A stretch of DNA of 64,000 bases from Promethearchaeota archaeon. Its GTDB lineage: Archaea > Asgardarchaeota > Lokiarchaeia > Sigynarchaeales > SOKP01. Shown piece by piece: positions 1 through 9,640 of the stretch. Position numbers and translations under genes: made by a program. The stretch covers positions 57,473-121,472 of the forward strand of contig JABXKC010000007.1 of the NCBI GenBank assembly GCA_013375495.1, read 5' to 3'. The notes under the pieces were generated by a model. The model was not told the origin of the DNA, did no database searches, and saw only the letters and a list, made by a program, of their open reading frames with translations. Within the stretch, counting starts at the first letter, position 1, and every line of letters begins with the position of its first letter.

Positions 1-1383
1 CTTATCAGGGTATAAGCTTAACCTACCATTTATAGAAAGTGGTAATTTTTGATCAGAATAAATGTAGTTAATTTTTTTCGCATATTCTAAAAGTTCTTCC
101 CTAAAATCTGGATGAGCTATATTTATCATTTGTAAAACTCTTTCACGTATACTTTTTCCAAAAAGATAAGCGATTCCCCATTCAGTAACAACATAATGAA
201 TGTCACCCCTTGTTATAACTACTCCCGAGCCGGGTTGAAGATACGGAACAATTCTCGAAACTAGAGTTCCATCCTTAAGAGTCGCAGTGCTAGGGATCAC
301 AGCTATTGGTTTTCCATCTTTAGAACGGTTTGCACCTCTAACGAAATCTACTTGACCACCAATACCGCTATAAAATGAATGTCCAAGCGAGTCTGCATTA
401 ATCTGTCCTGTTAAATCAATTGTAAGGGCAGCGTTAATAGCCACTTGCTTTTTATTTTGGCTAATTATAAAGGGATCGTTACAATAATTACTTGGATGAA
501 ATTCAACAAAGGGATTGTTGTCTACAAAATCATAAAGCCGCCGGGAACCCATAACAAAAGAACAAATTATTTTTCCCTTATGAATAGTCTTCTTTTTACA
601 TGTAATAACACCTTTTTCGACGAGATCAACAATTCCATCTGAAAATACTTCACTATGTACTCCTAAATCTTTTTTTTCGTCTAACTCAACTAACACAGCG
701 TTGGGAATTTTCCCAATCCCCATTTGTATTGTTGATTCATCTTCAATGAGTGATGCAACATACTTTCCTATTTTAGTAACCGTCTCATCTGGAGGATCGT
801 AAGTAAACTCTATAATATCATGATCTGATATAATATAAGCATCTATATCATTCATGTGAATGAATGAATCACCTAGTGTGCGCGGCATCTTAGGATTAAC
901 TTCCGCAACCACATATTCAGCTGCTTCTGCTATAGGTTTTGCTATATCAACATTAATACCATAACTACAAAATCCAAATTCATCTGGAGGACTTACTTGA
1001 ATAAGAGCGGTCTTTAGGTGCATCTGTCCCCGTTCAAAAAATCCTGGAATGTCTGAAAGCAGCATTGGAGTGTAATCTGCAAATCCTTTTTTAACAGCTT
1101 CTCGGAGATTTTCACTGATGAAAAAAACATTATGCCGAAATAAATCTTCATTACCTCCCGCAGTTTTATAATAATCGAGATCAGAAAGACTTATAAAATG
1201 TATCATCTCCACATCAGAAAGCTGAGGACCAAGTTCAATAAGTTTTGAAGTGAGGTCGAGTGGCTCAGAACACCCTGAATCAATAAAAATTCGGTCTCCA
1301 GGTTTAATATATTTCTTGATAGCATCTTCTACATTTACATGTTTTTGTTTAAATTTTTTAATATTACTCAAATCATTTGCCAT
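1..1383 (-). CDS. Acetyl-CoA hydrolase/4-hydroxybutyrate CoA-transferase family protein (C-terminus off window)
   Basis: Reads open from an ATG at 1383 to the window edge, giving 461 codons with the C-terminus missing. The family moves CoA between acyl groups and carboxylates such as acetate or 4-hydroxybutyrate. Signature segments visible are VVAEVNPKMPRTLG, GIGKIPNAV, GVHSEVFSDG and GIGGQVDFVRGA. The last visible residues follow a segment (IAHPDFREELLEYAKK) that resembles the C-terminal end of the CoA-transferase domain in members that continue into an acetyltransferase-like domain, so the full protein may be longer than the usual 430 residues. It lies just downstream of the sirtuin on the same strand, with 31 bases between them. 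The exact acyl substrate cannot be read from the sequence. Confidence 0.9.
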   Translation of the reverse strand, partial: MANDLSNIKKFKQKHVNVEDAIKKYIKPGDRIFIDSGCSEPLDLTSKLIELGPQLSDVEMIHFISLSDLDYYKTAGGNEDLFRHNVFFISENLREAVKKGFADYTPMLLSDIPGFFERGQMHLKTALIQVSPPDEFGFCSYGINVDIAKPIAEAAEYVVAEVNPKMPRTLGDSFIHMNDIDAYIISDHDIIEFTYDPPDETVTKIGKYVASLIEDESTIQMGIGKIPNAVLVELDEKKDLGVHSEVFSDGIVDLVEKGVITCKKKTIHKGKIICSFVMGSRRLYDFVDNNPFVEFHPSNYCNDPFIISQNKKQVAINAALTIDLTGQINADSLGHSFYSGIGGQVDFVRGANRSKDGKPIAVIPSTATLKDGTLVSRIVPYLQPGSGVVITRGDIHYVVTEWGIAYLFGKSIRERVLQMINIAHPDFREELLEYAKKINYIYSDQKLPLSINGRLSLYPDK

Positions 1384-1414
1384 TTCTTCAACCTATTTTT
1401 TAATTTTTAATAAT

Positions 1415-2164
1415 TTATTTGGTGATCATCATTTCTTTTACTCTCTTAACAATCTTAGGAAGTACATCTTCAATTTGTTCAAAGAACCTCAAGTCAGCTT
1501 CATCATCGTACGGAGTTTCACCGTTATTTAAAATAATTAATTTTGCACCATTTCTCCAAGCATACCCCGGCATATTTGCCGCAGGAGTCACAACTAGAGA
1601 AGAACCAACTACGAAAAAAACATCAGAACTTTGGGATCGTCTCATAGATTCTTCAAGTTCGTCCATCGGTAAAGGATCGCCAAAATTAACGATGCTTGAG
1701 ATGAGTCTTCCTCCACAATCTGGGCAATCCGGTTGATTTTTGCGAATTCTTCCGGTTCTGTATCCTTGACCCAATTTTATTTTATCCCAACCTGCCTCCT
1801 CAAATGTTAGTTTCTTTCCACAATCTAAACATTTCATGAAGTAAAGATTGCCATGTAACTCCGCTAATTTTTCAAAGGGAATTCCTGATTTTGCGTGAAG
1901 CCCATCTACATTCTGGGATATAAGGTATTCTAATTTACCCAATTTTAATAATTCTACAATTGAATAATGACCTTGATTTGGGCTAACTTGATCCCATGGA
2001 GGTGATTTGGGAGGTGGTAATCCAGCGTCACGCCTTGTCCATATACCATCAGGACCTCTAAAATCCGGAATTCCTGATTCTGTTGAGATACCCGCTCCAG
2101 TCAACACCACAAGATTCTTAGATTCATAAATCCACTTAGCCGCTAACTCTATTTTATCTACCAT
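1415..2164 (-). CDS. NAD-dependent protein deacylase, SIRT6-like Sir2 family
   Basis: A complete 249-residue Sir2 enzyme, which removes acyl groups from lysine using NAD+. Visible motifs are GAGIST (23-28) and GIPDFR (31-36) for NAD binding, QNVDGLH (84-90), the catalytic histidine in LAELHGN (H104), and four zinc cysteines (C112, C115, C147, C150). The stretches SGIPDFRGPDGIWT and LAELHGN with a preceding SQNVDGLH read more like animal SIRT6 than like the usual bacterial/archaeal class, where the first motif is commonly followed by different residues. That subclass call is from memory of the SIRT6 sequence and needs a tree. The ATG at 2164 gives the expected N-terminus. It may be co-transcribed with the CoA-transferase just downstream; a link to acyl-CoA metabolism is inference. 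Confidence 0.93.
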   Translation of the reverse strand: MVDKIELAAKWIYESKNLVVLTGAGISTESGIPDFRGPDGIWTRRDAGLPPPKSPPWDQVSPNQGHYSIVELLKLGKLEYLISQNVDGLHAKSGIPFEKLAELHGNLYFMKCLDCGKKLTFEEAGWDKIKLGQGYRTGRIRKNQPDCPDCGGRLISSIVNFGDPLPMDELEESMRRSQSSDVFFVVGSSLVVTPAANMPGYAWRNGAKLIILNNGETPYDDEADLRFFEQIEDVLPKIVKRVKEMMITK

Positions 2165-2368
2165 AATGATAATTTTTTAATTACATTAAATTACATTAAA
2201 AAGTACAATCATTTGACATTTAATCACCAATATTCTACTATTAAAACTTATGGTATAGAAAATTATTGAATAATTTAAGTGTTTATTTCCACCAACTAAA
2301 TAATGATTTACCGATTACTTAAGCGAATTCATAATTATTGTTAATCTTTGAGATCTCGGTTACAATAA

Positions 2369-2800
2369 TCACAAAAATGACTGACTGAATTCCTCGTCGG
2401 AGTCGCATTTATATAACCCACGAGCTTTTTTTGCCTCGACTCGTGCGCGATGCGACTTAACAAGATTGGCACACCCAACACAGAACCACGCACGATAAGA
2501 ATGGTTGTAATACATGTCTTGATCGGGCTTACCGCAAGTGTAGCACATGCAGATCGACTTATTCCCCATCTCGTCGATCTCGTTCTTCAATTGTTGAAGA
2601 TATCTGAAACGTCTTAGTTGTGACGGAGTCCAGTCATCAACAGATATCCTAATGTTGTCTTTATCAAAACGTAATTGTTTCATCTCATTCTTTATTTTAT
2701 CCCTTTTTGTATCTCTAGCTTGAAGTAGTAATTCCCGCAGTTCGTTACGAGTTTTCCGTAACTTAGGATCCTTTATGCTAATAATTCTTTTATCTTTCAC
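2369..2800 (-). CDS. Small zinc-binding protein of unknown function, unusually GC-rich
   Basis: A 143-residue basic protein that I do not recognise. The N-terminal 75 residues are charged and predicted helical. A treble-clef or ribbon-like site follows, with C86-x2-C89 and C107-x2-C110 around a YYNHSYRAWFC segment. The C-terminus is basic (HRARVEAKKARG) then acidic. The DNA is clearly richer in G and C than the genes on both sides, and uses codons such as CGC, CTC and GAG that are rare nearby, which could mean recent transfer or strong codon selection. It stands alone, with AT-rich spacers on both sides. A role in nucleic acid binding would fit the charge and zinc site but is only a guess. 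Confidence 0.75.
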   Translation of the reverse strand: MKDKRIISIKDPKLRKTRNELRELLLQARDTKRDKIKNEMKQLRFDKDNIRISVDDWTPSQLRRFRYLQQLKNEIDEMGNKSICMCYTCGKPDQDMYYNHSYRAWFCVGCANLVKSHRARVEAKKARGLYKCDSDEEFSQSFL

Positions 2801-3046
2801 AATAATACAACAGCGTAGTTTTTATTTAAATTTATTTACCATAGACATTAATAATAAAAAAAAAGAATATTTTATGTTTAAGCTAGGATGGAGTTCGGAC
2901 AAAAAATATATTTTGACACTAATATCTAAAATAAGCACTTACTTTATAAATAAATATTCTAATTCTTATTTAGGTATAAAATTTTCTAATAGCTTTATAT
3001 TCAAATAGGTTGAATTATTAATAGGATTAATTAAGTTGGATATAAT

Positions 3047-3439
3047 ATGACATATGCGTTAAATTTTAATAAAGAAGAAATTTCGAGTATACAAATTGAT
3101 TATGCCAAAATTAATTTTAAACCCGAGCAGTTGAATTTAATTAAAACAATATCAAAACTCATTTGCGAACAAATCTCAATACCCCATTTGGCAATGAGAA
3201 GCACGGCCTGGTTCGCTTTAAGTGAATGGCAAAAAAGAGAAAATAAATTAGTTTCAGAAATCCTGACTATGAGCATGGGAAACAAATTAAAAGCTACCAA
3301 GGACATTTTTAATATCGGAAAGGATAGATTAAAAAGCATGCTCTCTTCTCCTAAAGAGCAGAGTGAAATGTTGTTGGATATTTGTTTTGAACGAGCATTT
3401 AAATATTATTTAGAACATCTCAATAGAATTCGAAGATAA
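3047..3439 (+). CDS. Hypothetical helical protein
   Basis: A 130-residue protein beginning at an ATG, with no family I recognise. It looks all-helical and soluble: there are no membrane segments, cysteine pairs or obvious catalytic motifs. The middle (MRSTAWFALSEWQKREN) is amphipathic and the C-terminus is basic. It converges on the PHP gene with only six bases between the two stops. Codon use and composition match the neighbours, which supports a real gene. No function is proposed. Confidence 0.6.
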   Translation: MTYALNFNKEEISSIQIDYAKINFKPEQLNLIKTISKLICEQISIPHLAMRSTAWFALSEWQKRENKLVSEILTMSMGNKLKATKDIFNIGKDRLKSMLSSPKEQSEMLLDICFERAFKYYLEHLNRIRR

Positions 3440-3445
3440 GAGTTC

Positions 3446-4195
3446 TTATTTCTTTAAGTATAGAGATTTTTTGAATACTAAAGATTCTATTAGACTTTTA
3501 AAATTTTCTTCTAAATTGTAAAATTCTATCATAGCATAAGGTCCTTCTATATCTTTCAAAGTTGAAAGATGATGAGAATCACATCCAATTGACACTTTAA
3601 TACTACTTTCCTTCAATTTTCTAAAAAAGACTTCGTATTTCGAAGAGTAAAATTGTGGATAACTTGAATTGAACTCTATTATTAAATCATATTGTTTTAA
3701 GAACGCTAATAATGTATCTAAACCTCTTGTAATAAAAAATGAAGGATCGAAATGAGCAAGCCCTATTAGGGGAAAATCGTTGTAGTTTTTCTTTTTCCAA
3801 TAATTGAGAATTTTCCTAAGAAAAGCGATTCCTTCAAAACTCTCGAGATATTCGAATAAAATAAAATCAAACTTGTTGGGAGAGATATTGTTAATTATGA
3901 ACTTCTCAGAACTACTTAAATCTATCTCTATTCCCTTGAAAAGTGTCAATTTTTTATTTTCCTTAACTAGGAATTCTTTAAATTCAGTTAACTCTTCTAA
4001 ATACCTCTTAATTTTATCAAGATTATTAAGATTAGGGATATGATCGGCTTTCCATGAATCTGTAAAATGATCTGTTATGCAAATATAATCTAAGTCCGTT
4101 TTCAACGCAGTCATAACAATTAGTCCAATGGAATTTCTTCCATCTGAATAATTTGAGTGAATATGTAAATTTAATTTAGGGAATTCTATTTTCAT
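3446..4195 (-). CDS. PHP-domain metal-dependent phosphoesterase
   Basis: A 249-residue PHP (polymerase and histidinol phosphatase) domain protein. The metal-site motifs appear in order: HIHSNYSDG (H11, H13, D18), CITDHF, a glutamate in GIEID, LAHFDPS, and GCDSHH near the C-terminus. Such enzymes hydrolyse phosphoesters with two or three metal ions. The length is that of a stand-alone PHP enzyme like histidinol phosphatase or an RNase AM/YciV-type nuclease, not the polymerase-attached form. No histidine biosynthesis genes are nearby, so histidinol phosphatase activity is not supported by context. Start is the ATG at 4195. Confidence 0.85.
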   Translation of the reverse strand: MKIEFPKLNLHIHSNYSDGRNSIGLIVMTALKTDLDYICITDHFTDSWKADHIPNLNNLDKIKRYLEELTEFKEFLVKENKKLTLFKGIEIDLSSSEKFIINNISPNKFDFILFEYLESFEGIAFLRKILNYWKKKNYNDFPLIGLAHFDPSFFITRGLDTLLAFLKQYDLIIEFNSSYPQFYSSKYEVFFRKLKESSIKVSIGCDSHHLSTLKDIEGPYAMIEFYNLEENFKSLIESLVFKKSLYLKK

Positions 4196-4241
4196 AACTC
4201 TATCTCTTAAAATTTCTTACAAAAAATATATTTTAAGCTAA

Positions 4242-6113
4242 TTAAATCCCCAGTGATTTTATTTCTTTATTGCGATACCAAGATAAAATTCCAAAAATGA
4301 AGAGAATTATTCCAAAAATAAAAAGTATTGAAGTAAAAAGAGTTGTTGCTGCGAAACTTGGGATGTTCGTTATAGGTGTTCTGATGTTAACAAAAATATC
4401 CTGTATCGAGACGAAACTATTTACGAACATAAACACAATACTAAAAATAATTATTCCTGAGATAAGTTGCAGAACAGCTATTATAAGATTTATATTATGG
4501 ATTATTTTAGATCTTCTTTTTCCTAAATCAATGATCTGAGCATTCCCGATATTAATTGCAACTCTTTCTTTATCAACAAACTTAACATAATAATATGCTA
4601 ATTCTCTTAGGGGTAATAAATCAAGGACAACTGTAATAATTGTAAACACACACACAATAATTAAAACTCTATTGATTATTACCATACCAGGGTTAACAAC
4701 TGAAAAATTATTAATCGCCCAAATAAAGAGTCCTATTACGATAGAAAAAAAGAACTTAATACCGGTTAGTGTCAAATTCTTAGAAGGTTTATCAGTAATT
4801 ACTAATAATTGATAGGTAAAGCCAATTACTAATATTATTAGTCCTAAAACTAAAGCTAGAGGCGAAATTAATATTCCTAAAATTACAGCAAAAGCTAAGA
4901 AGCATATAAAAATAAAAATAGGTAAAACTGGAAAAAATGGTGCCTTGAACGGGCGATCTAACTCTTTTCTCTTTCGCCTTAATTTTACTGCAGCATAATT
5001 TACAAACGCAAGTGCAAAAAAGTAGATGAAATTAGTAATTTCAGCTGTTAATTCATTGCCCGCAAAAATCGTGAACAATAGAACTAAAACAACTGTAATT
5101 ATTAAACTTAAAGTAGGTAGATCTGATTTTGATTTAGTCTTTCGAATTTTTTCATGAACAAATCGATCTCTTGCTAAAGCAGTAATTACCGCTACTGCCG
5201 ATCCCAACGCTGCATTTATTGCTATTAACGTTGAAATAATAGCAGCAAAAACCATAAAATAAAAACCAAATGGCCCAATAACGCTTTCAAATACATCAGC
5301 TAATAATGCGGGATTACCAATTAAAACGGCTGGATTTCCTCCTATATCTAATAAAACTACAAATGTAATTGATAAATATATAATTAACGTTATAATTATA
5401 GCATATATAATCGTTTTAGGGATGTTTTTTGAAGGATTTTTTAATTCGGGGTTTAAATAGGCTATGTTTGAAGTTATTGAGGTAAACAAAATAAATAAGA
5501 ATAAAAAACCCGGAATAATCCCTTCAAATTTAATTGGAGGAAGAATAAAATTAGGATTTGTGAATGGTGAGATTAATAATCCAGAAATAATGAAGAAGCC
5601 AAACAAGCCTATTAATATGAAGGTTAACAGCAACAAGGCTTTGGTAGCGATTTTTTTTTTCCTAAAAATAAAAATGCTTGTAAAAAGAATAGGTAAGATA
5701 GATATCATTGTTACTATGATATCTGAAATTGGAAGGTTAAATTTTGTAAAAACTTCATTAAACACAGAGGCAAATATCTGGGCTGAAAATGAACATGTTG
5801 CGATATTTGCTATCCATAAAAAGAAACCTATTATAAAAGCTAAGAATCCACCAAGACCTTCTTTGCTAAAATTGTACGCACCTCCAGCGATTGGAAGACT
5901 AGTAGAAAGTTCAGCATAATTTAACCCCGTAAAGAAAATTAGTATCCCCCCTAAAAGGAGACTTAATAATAAACCCGATCCGGCATATTCAATACCTAAT
6001 CCTAACAAAATAAATATGGAACCACCTATTCCACATCCTATACCATATATTATCCCTTGAGATAATTTCAGTGTCCTTTCCTGTAGAATTTCTTTGGGTT
6101 TTATCTCATTCAA
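4242..6113 (-). CDS. APC-superfamily amino acid permease
   Basis: A 623-residue polytopic membrane protein. The N-terminal helix has the glycine-rich APC signature (YGIGCGIGGSIFILLG), and the next helices contain NYAELSTSLPIAGGAYNF and an EGLGGFLAF segment typical of amino acid-polyamine-organocation transporters. Roughly twelve helices form the transporter core (about residues 15-450). A cytosolic stretch (about residues 500-535) and two more predicted helices near 545-615 extend the C-terminus beyond the usual 450-500 residues. The extension has no recognised regulatory domain. Substrate cannot be assigned. It is 46 bases from the PHP gene downstream on the same strand. Confidence 0.9.
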   Translation of the reverse strand: MNEIKPKEILQERTLKLSQGIIYGIGCGIGGSIFILLGLGIEYAGSGLLLSLLLGGILIFFTGLNYAELSTSLPIAGGAYNFSKEGLGGFLAFIIGFFLWIANIATCSFSAQIFASVFNEVFTKFNLPISDIIVTMISILPILFTSIFIFRKKKIATKALLLLTFILIGLFGFFIISGLLISPFTNPNFILPPIKFEGIIPGFLFLFILFTSITSNIAYLNPELKNPSKNIPKTIIYAIIITLIIYLSITFVVLLDIGGNPAVLIGNPALLADVFESVIGPFGFYFMVFAAIISTLIAINAALGSAVAVITALARDRFVHEKIRKTKSKSDLPTLSLIITVVLVLLFTIFAGNELTAEITNFIYFFALAFVNYAAVKLRRKRKELDRPFKAPFFPVLPIFIFICFLAFAVILGILISPLALVLGLIILVIGFTYQLLVITDKPSKNLTLTGIKFFFSIVIGLFIWAINNFSVVNPGMVIINRVLIIVCVFTIITVVLDLLPLRELAYYYVKFVDKERVAINIGNAQIIDLGKRRSKIIHNINLIIAVLQLISGIIIFSIVFMFVNSFVSIQDIFVNIRTPITNIPSFAATTLFTSILFIFGIILFIFGILSWYRNKEIKSLGI

Positions 6114-6183
6114 GTTTATTCTTTCTGTATTATAATTTTCTTGTTAAGTTATCTTAAGATCAAAACTCTACTACTCTGCTCGC

Positions 6184-7635
6184 TTAAGATTTTTCAAGAT
6201 GAAAAACTCCACTAGCGACTGAGAAAACTCCCGCAATTATAAGGATAAGAAAAAGTAAGCCTTCCATTTCGCTAAAATTTAGAACGCCAGCGAAACCGAG
6301 TAGTACCAATATTATTATTAGTATTCCGACACCAATAATGATGCCCCCGAAAAATTTTGATAATCTATAAACTAACGAGAGGAATTCTAATCTGTGAATT
6401 CTACTCTCTTTATCACGAATTTCTTCTTCTTGAGTGTCAAGTTCTAACTTTAATTTTTGAAGGAGAGATTTAGCATCGTTGGTGCTTTGATCAATAACTT
6501 CTTTAGATTTGACAAGTTTTTCATGTTCATTGTTCATATAATCCAATTTCTCTGTAATAGAGGTTAATCGTTCTTCTCTTTCAGCATATTCAAGATTGGA
6601 GGTTTCAATATCTTTTTTGATATCTTCCAGTCTCGTTTCGTTTGCTTTTATTAAACTTTCTTGATTCGATATTTGTTCAAGAGTAGATGTAATAGCTTCG
6701 TTATGTTGTTGTATTCGTGATTCGACATCGATCAAATGTTCTTGCTTCTCTGTGAGTTGGATTTTATATTTTGCAATAAGTTCTTCGTACGTTTCTCTTT
6801 GTTTTTCCATTTCTGGAAAACCATCTTTGTAATCCTCTATATTTTGTTCAATAATTTTAATCCGAGTTTCGTTTTTCTCAATTTGCTCGGCTAATAACCC
6901 TTTTTCTTCTTCTTTGGCTTCAATTTCTTTATTAGTATGTTCTAATTCAAATTTATTTTTGCCTATTGAAACTTTGAGAGTTTCATTTTCAGCTGTTTGA
7001 CTTTTTATCTTTTTTTCTAAAGCCTCGGCAGTTTCTCTTTGTTTTTCAATTAAGTTCTCTTTTTCTTGTATTTCTTGATTTAATTTTGTAATGCTATTAC
7101 GGAGTTCCTCTTGATTAGCAACTTTCTCTTTAACACTATCAGTTAGAACAATTAAATCTACTTGTCTCGTTTCAAAAGTATTTACTAGTTGCTCATTATT
7201 TTTGAGTAATTCTTGATATTCAACCTCTAGATTTTCTTTACTCTCCTTAATTATTTCGAATCGTTCTTCTAAATTTTGCATATCTTCATTTTTATGATTA
7301 TATCTTTCCTCAAGTGCCTTAATTGTTTCTTCGATCGCAGTTAAATATTCTTCTTTATCTTCGACTTTACCTTGAATTGATTCTAACTTTTCTTGAGCTT
7401 CTCGGGTTTCTTCACTAACCTTATCACTTTTTCTTTCTTTTTTATCCGGTTCTGTATCACCATTTTTAATTGTACCAGATATATCTTCAATACTATTTTC
7501 AAAAGTTCTAAGTTTCTTATCTATCAAATCTCTTGAATTTTTAGCTTTTGATAAATATTCTTTATCTACTTTTTCAACATCTTTTTCTGATTTATCTTCT
7601 GTTTTTTCCGGTTCTTCTTTGATCTCGTCAGTCAT
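6184..7635 (-). CDS. Membrane-anchored long coiled-coil protein
   Basis: A 483-residue protein dominated by a very long coiled coil, about residues 40-420, rich in E, K, Q and L with heptad-like spacing. The C-terminus has two hydrophobic helices (about 431-453 and 460-478) separated by NFSEMEG, so it is a tail-anchored hairpin with the coil in the cytosol. There is no signal peptide and no enzymatic motif. The layout recalls tethering or scaffold proteins, but low-complexity coils match many unrelated proteins, so no family is assigned. It lies 70 bases upstream of the permease on the same strand. Confidence 0.75.
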   Translation of the reverse strand: MTDEIKEEPEKTEDKSEKDVEKVDKEYLSKAKNSRDLIDKKLRTFENSIEDISGTIKNGDTEPDKKERKSDKVSEETREAQEKLESIQGKVEDKEEYLTAIEETIKALEERYNHKNEDMQNLEERFEIIKESKENLEVEYQELLKNNEQLVNTFETRQVDLIVLTDSVKEKVANQEELRNSITKLNQEIQEKENLIEKQRETAEALEKKIKSQTAENETLKVSIGKNKFELEHTNKEIEAKEEEKGLLAEQIEKNETRIKIIEQNIEDYKDGFPEMEKQRETYEELIAKYKIQLTEKQEHLIDVESRIQQHNEAITSTLEQISNQESLIKANETRLEDIKKDIETSNLEYAEREERLTSITEKLDYMNNEHEKLVKSKEVIDQSTNDAKSLLQKLKLELDTQEEEIRDKESRIHRLEFLSLVYRLSKFFGGIIIGVGILIIILVLLGFAGVLNFSEMEGLLFLILIIAGVFSVASGVFHLEKS

Positions 7636-8048
7636 AAATTTGCATTTAGTAAAAGGAGAATTTGGAATTTATAATTTAATATTTATTTAAATACGAAAAA
7701 TATATTTTATTTTGCTCAACCATTTGTTGACACAAATAAAGATTCATTTTCTACATCAAACAAATTTCTTTATAAAATATACTGATTCCAAATATTTAAA
7801 CTTTTAACATCAATTTATTTTTGGGGTCTTTCGTTTCAAGATCAAGCAATGAATTTATATATGAGTATCTATAGAAAGATAGAAAAAAAGAATTCTTCGA
7901 AAGCTTAGATTTCGATAATATCAACCCCAATTGTTATACCTATTATGTGCTAAAATACAAATAATGAAAATAAGAAGATTTTTGATGCATTATTGGATTC
8001 TATCCATTTCATAATTAATCGTATTTAAAAAAAATGAAATTGCTTTGT
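7636..8048. other. Intergenic region without a gene
   Basis: 413 AT-rich bases between two genes on the minus strand. A TATA-like element on the minus strand near 7680-7693 (TATTTAAATAAATA) is placed to serve the coiled-coil gene that starts at 7635. I see no open frame with a plausible start, no RNA gene and no repeat in the rest. Confidence 0.5.
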
Positions 8049-9518
8049 TTAGCTTTCTTTGATTAATCTTATCTTAATATTAATAAAAAAAGTTCTAGGC
8101 CCAAAAGTTACTAAAGCATAGTAATTTTCACGATCCCCAATTTCTAATTTTCCATCAATAATCGGCAAGATTAATTGACGATTTCCATACGTACTTGCCA
8201 ATTCATGATCGTAGTGATTAAAATCAGCACGATTTTCAAGGGCTCTTACTGTGTGTAGAAATTGGGAACTGTCTTTGGAGGAAATTTCAGCAAACATATA
8301 ATGCAAATCAAGATAATTCCCGTATTCGTGTTCATTTATAATTAAACTCACGGTAGTATGATACGGTCTAATAATTATCTCCCCGTTTTTCAAGTTTGGG
8401 TTCGCCTCCAAGCTTAAATTTAGAATTTTCTCAATTACGTTCGTAAAATATAGTAATTGGGTTATAGCATAACTCCTCAATTTTACTTTATATGTAGTAA
8501 TTAATTCATTATTATTTTCAACTCGATTAATTTCTTTGATTTCTCTCAAAGAAGTAAATCTAGCAGGCTCAATAGTAGGAGGGAAATTTTTTGGATTTAA
8601 TCTAATTAGATTTCTATACCCCCAAGTTCTTAAAATGCATTTTTGTGCGAAAGTTAAATTTTTCGTAGCTTCTAAAAAACCTCGCATCATTTGTGATATT
8701 TCCAAAGTAGGCGTAGCACTTCCAATCGTTATTCTGTTCCACGAATTTTGGATAAATCCTTGCAACGAGAAAATTTGGTGAAAGGAATTAGTAGGAGTCA
8801 TTCCTCCAAAAGTTCTCGGATCAATTTCAATCCACACGTTATTATAGAGTTTTAAGAGCTGGTAGTATAAATTAAAATCTCCGGAGATATCTAAACCACT
8901 CAGAATTGTAACGATATCTGAATGTATTGATAAAAATGACTTAATTTTATCATATGTAGTGTATTCGGTGTTGTTCTCTGGGAGATTAGTATTTCCTATA
9001 TCAATTTTAAGGAAATAATCGTTTTCTTTACAAAAATTAATTATTTCGTTGAAGTGTTTGTTATCTGCTTGGGTTATATCTAATTTTAAAAAGGAGGGAT
9101 AGATTACTACTCCAACCACGGGAATCAGCTTTTGGATCGATTTTATTAATGGTATGGCGCTATTACTAAGATTAAAAGAGATAATTGCTTTAAACATGTC
9201 AGGGTTTTTTTTTACTACTGAGATGACATCCTCATTAGTTATCCCATAAGACCTATTCAAATCCATTGCCTGAATTAATCCATACTTAATATTTGAACAA
9301 TTAAGTTCTATTTTTTCATCTTCTAGACTAATTTTTCTATAATAAATATATTTCTTTCCATGGATATTCTCAAGCTTTAAAAGGTTTGCTAAAGCATTAG
9401 AAGGTTCTAGATCGTTAAATATTGGCCAAATTAAGGAGTCAATTCGTCCATAAATAAAAGAATTTGCGTAATTTGTCCCAAATATGGAACTAAAGTCTGG
9501 TTGATATAATCTTTCCAA
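8049..9518 (-). CDS. Degenerate amidohydrolase-like TIM barrel fused to a YjbQ domain
   Basis: A 489-residue two-domain protein. Residues about 20-320 look like an amidohydrolase-2 type TIM barrel, with alternating strands such as GLIQAMDLN, FKAIISFNLS, VVGVVIYPSFLKL and NVWIEIDP. The usual N-terminal HxH metal motif is absent, and the last-strand aspartate position reads IGSATP. Residues about 342-486 match the YjbQ/UPF0047 fold: IRPYHTTVSLIINEHE with H387 and E396, a later H438 at the NADAH position, and LPIIDGKLEIG. YjbQ proteins are linked to thiamine phosphate synthase activity. The fusion and the missing barrel metal ligands are what I see; a combined role is unknown. Confidence 0.72.
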   Translation of the reverse strand: MERLYQPDFSSIFGTNYANSFIYGRIDSLIWPIFNDLEPSNALANLLKLENIHGKKYIYYRKISLEDEKIELNCSNIKYGLIQAMDLNRSYGITNEDVISVVKKNPDMFKAIISFNLSNSAIPLIKSIQKLIPVVGVVIYPSFLKLDITQADNKHFNEIINFCKENDYFLKIDIGNTNLPENNTEYTTYDKIKSFLSIHSDIVTILSGLDISGDFNLYYQLLKLYNNVWIEIDPRTFGGMTPTNSFHQIFSLQGFIQNSWNRITIGSATPTLEISQMMRGFLEATKNLTFAQKCILRTWGYRNLIRLNPKNFPPTIEPARFTSLREIKEINRVENNNELITTYKVKLRSYAITQLLYFTNVIEKILNLSLEANPNLKNGEIIIRPYHTTVSLIINEHEYGNYLDLHYMFAEISSKDSSQFLHTVRALENRADFNHYDHELASTYGNRQLILPIIDGKLEIGDRENYYALVTFGPRTFFINIKIRLIKES

Positions 9519-9640
9519 TTTAATTACCCATCCCTACAAACAGAATAATCATTATTAAACACATTAAATAAATTATTTTAATGTAGGAAACCAAATAATA
9601 ATTATTAAGATAATTCGCCTAATTTTTGAATCTCGTATCT

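Noticed and set aside
2874..3008. A 44-codon open frame in the spacer upstream of 3047
   Set aside because: It has no ribosome site, ordinary spacer composition and no recognisable protein pattern.
5464..5919. Long open frame on the plus strand inside the amino acid permease
   Set aside because: The permease frame has clear family motifs and membrane helices; the opposite frame does not, and starts and ends inside the permease.
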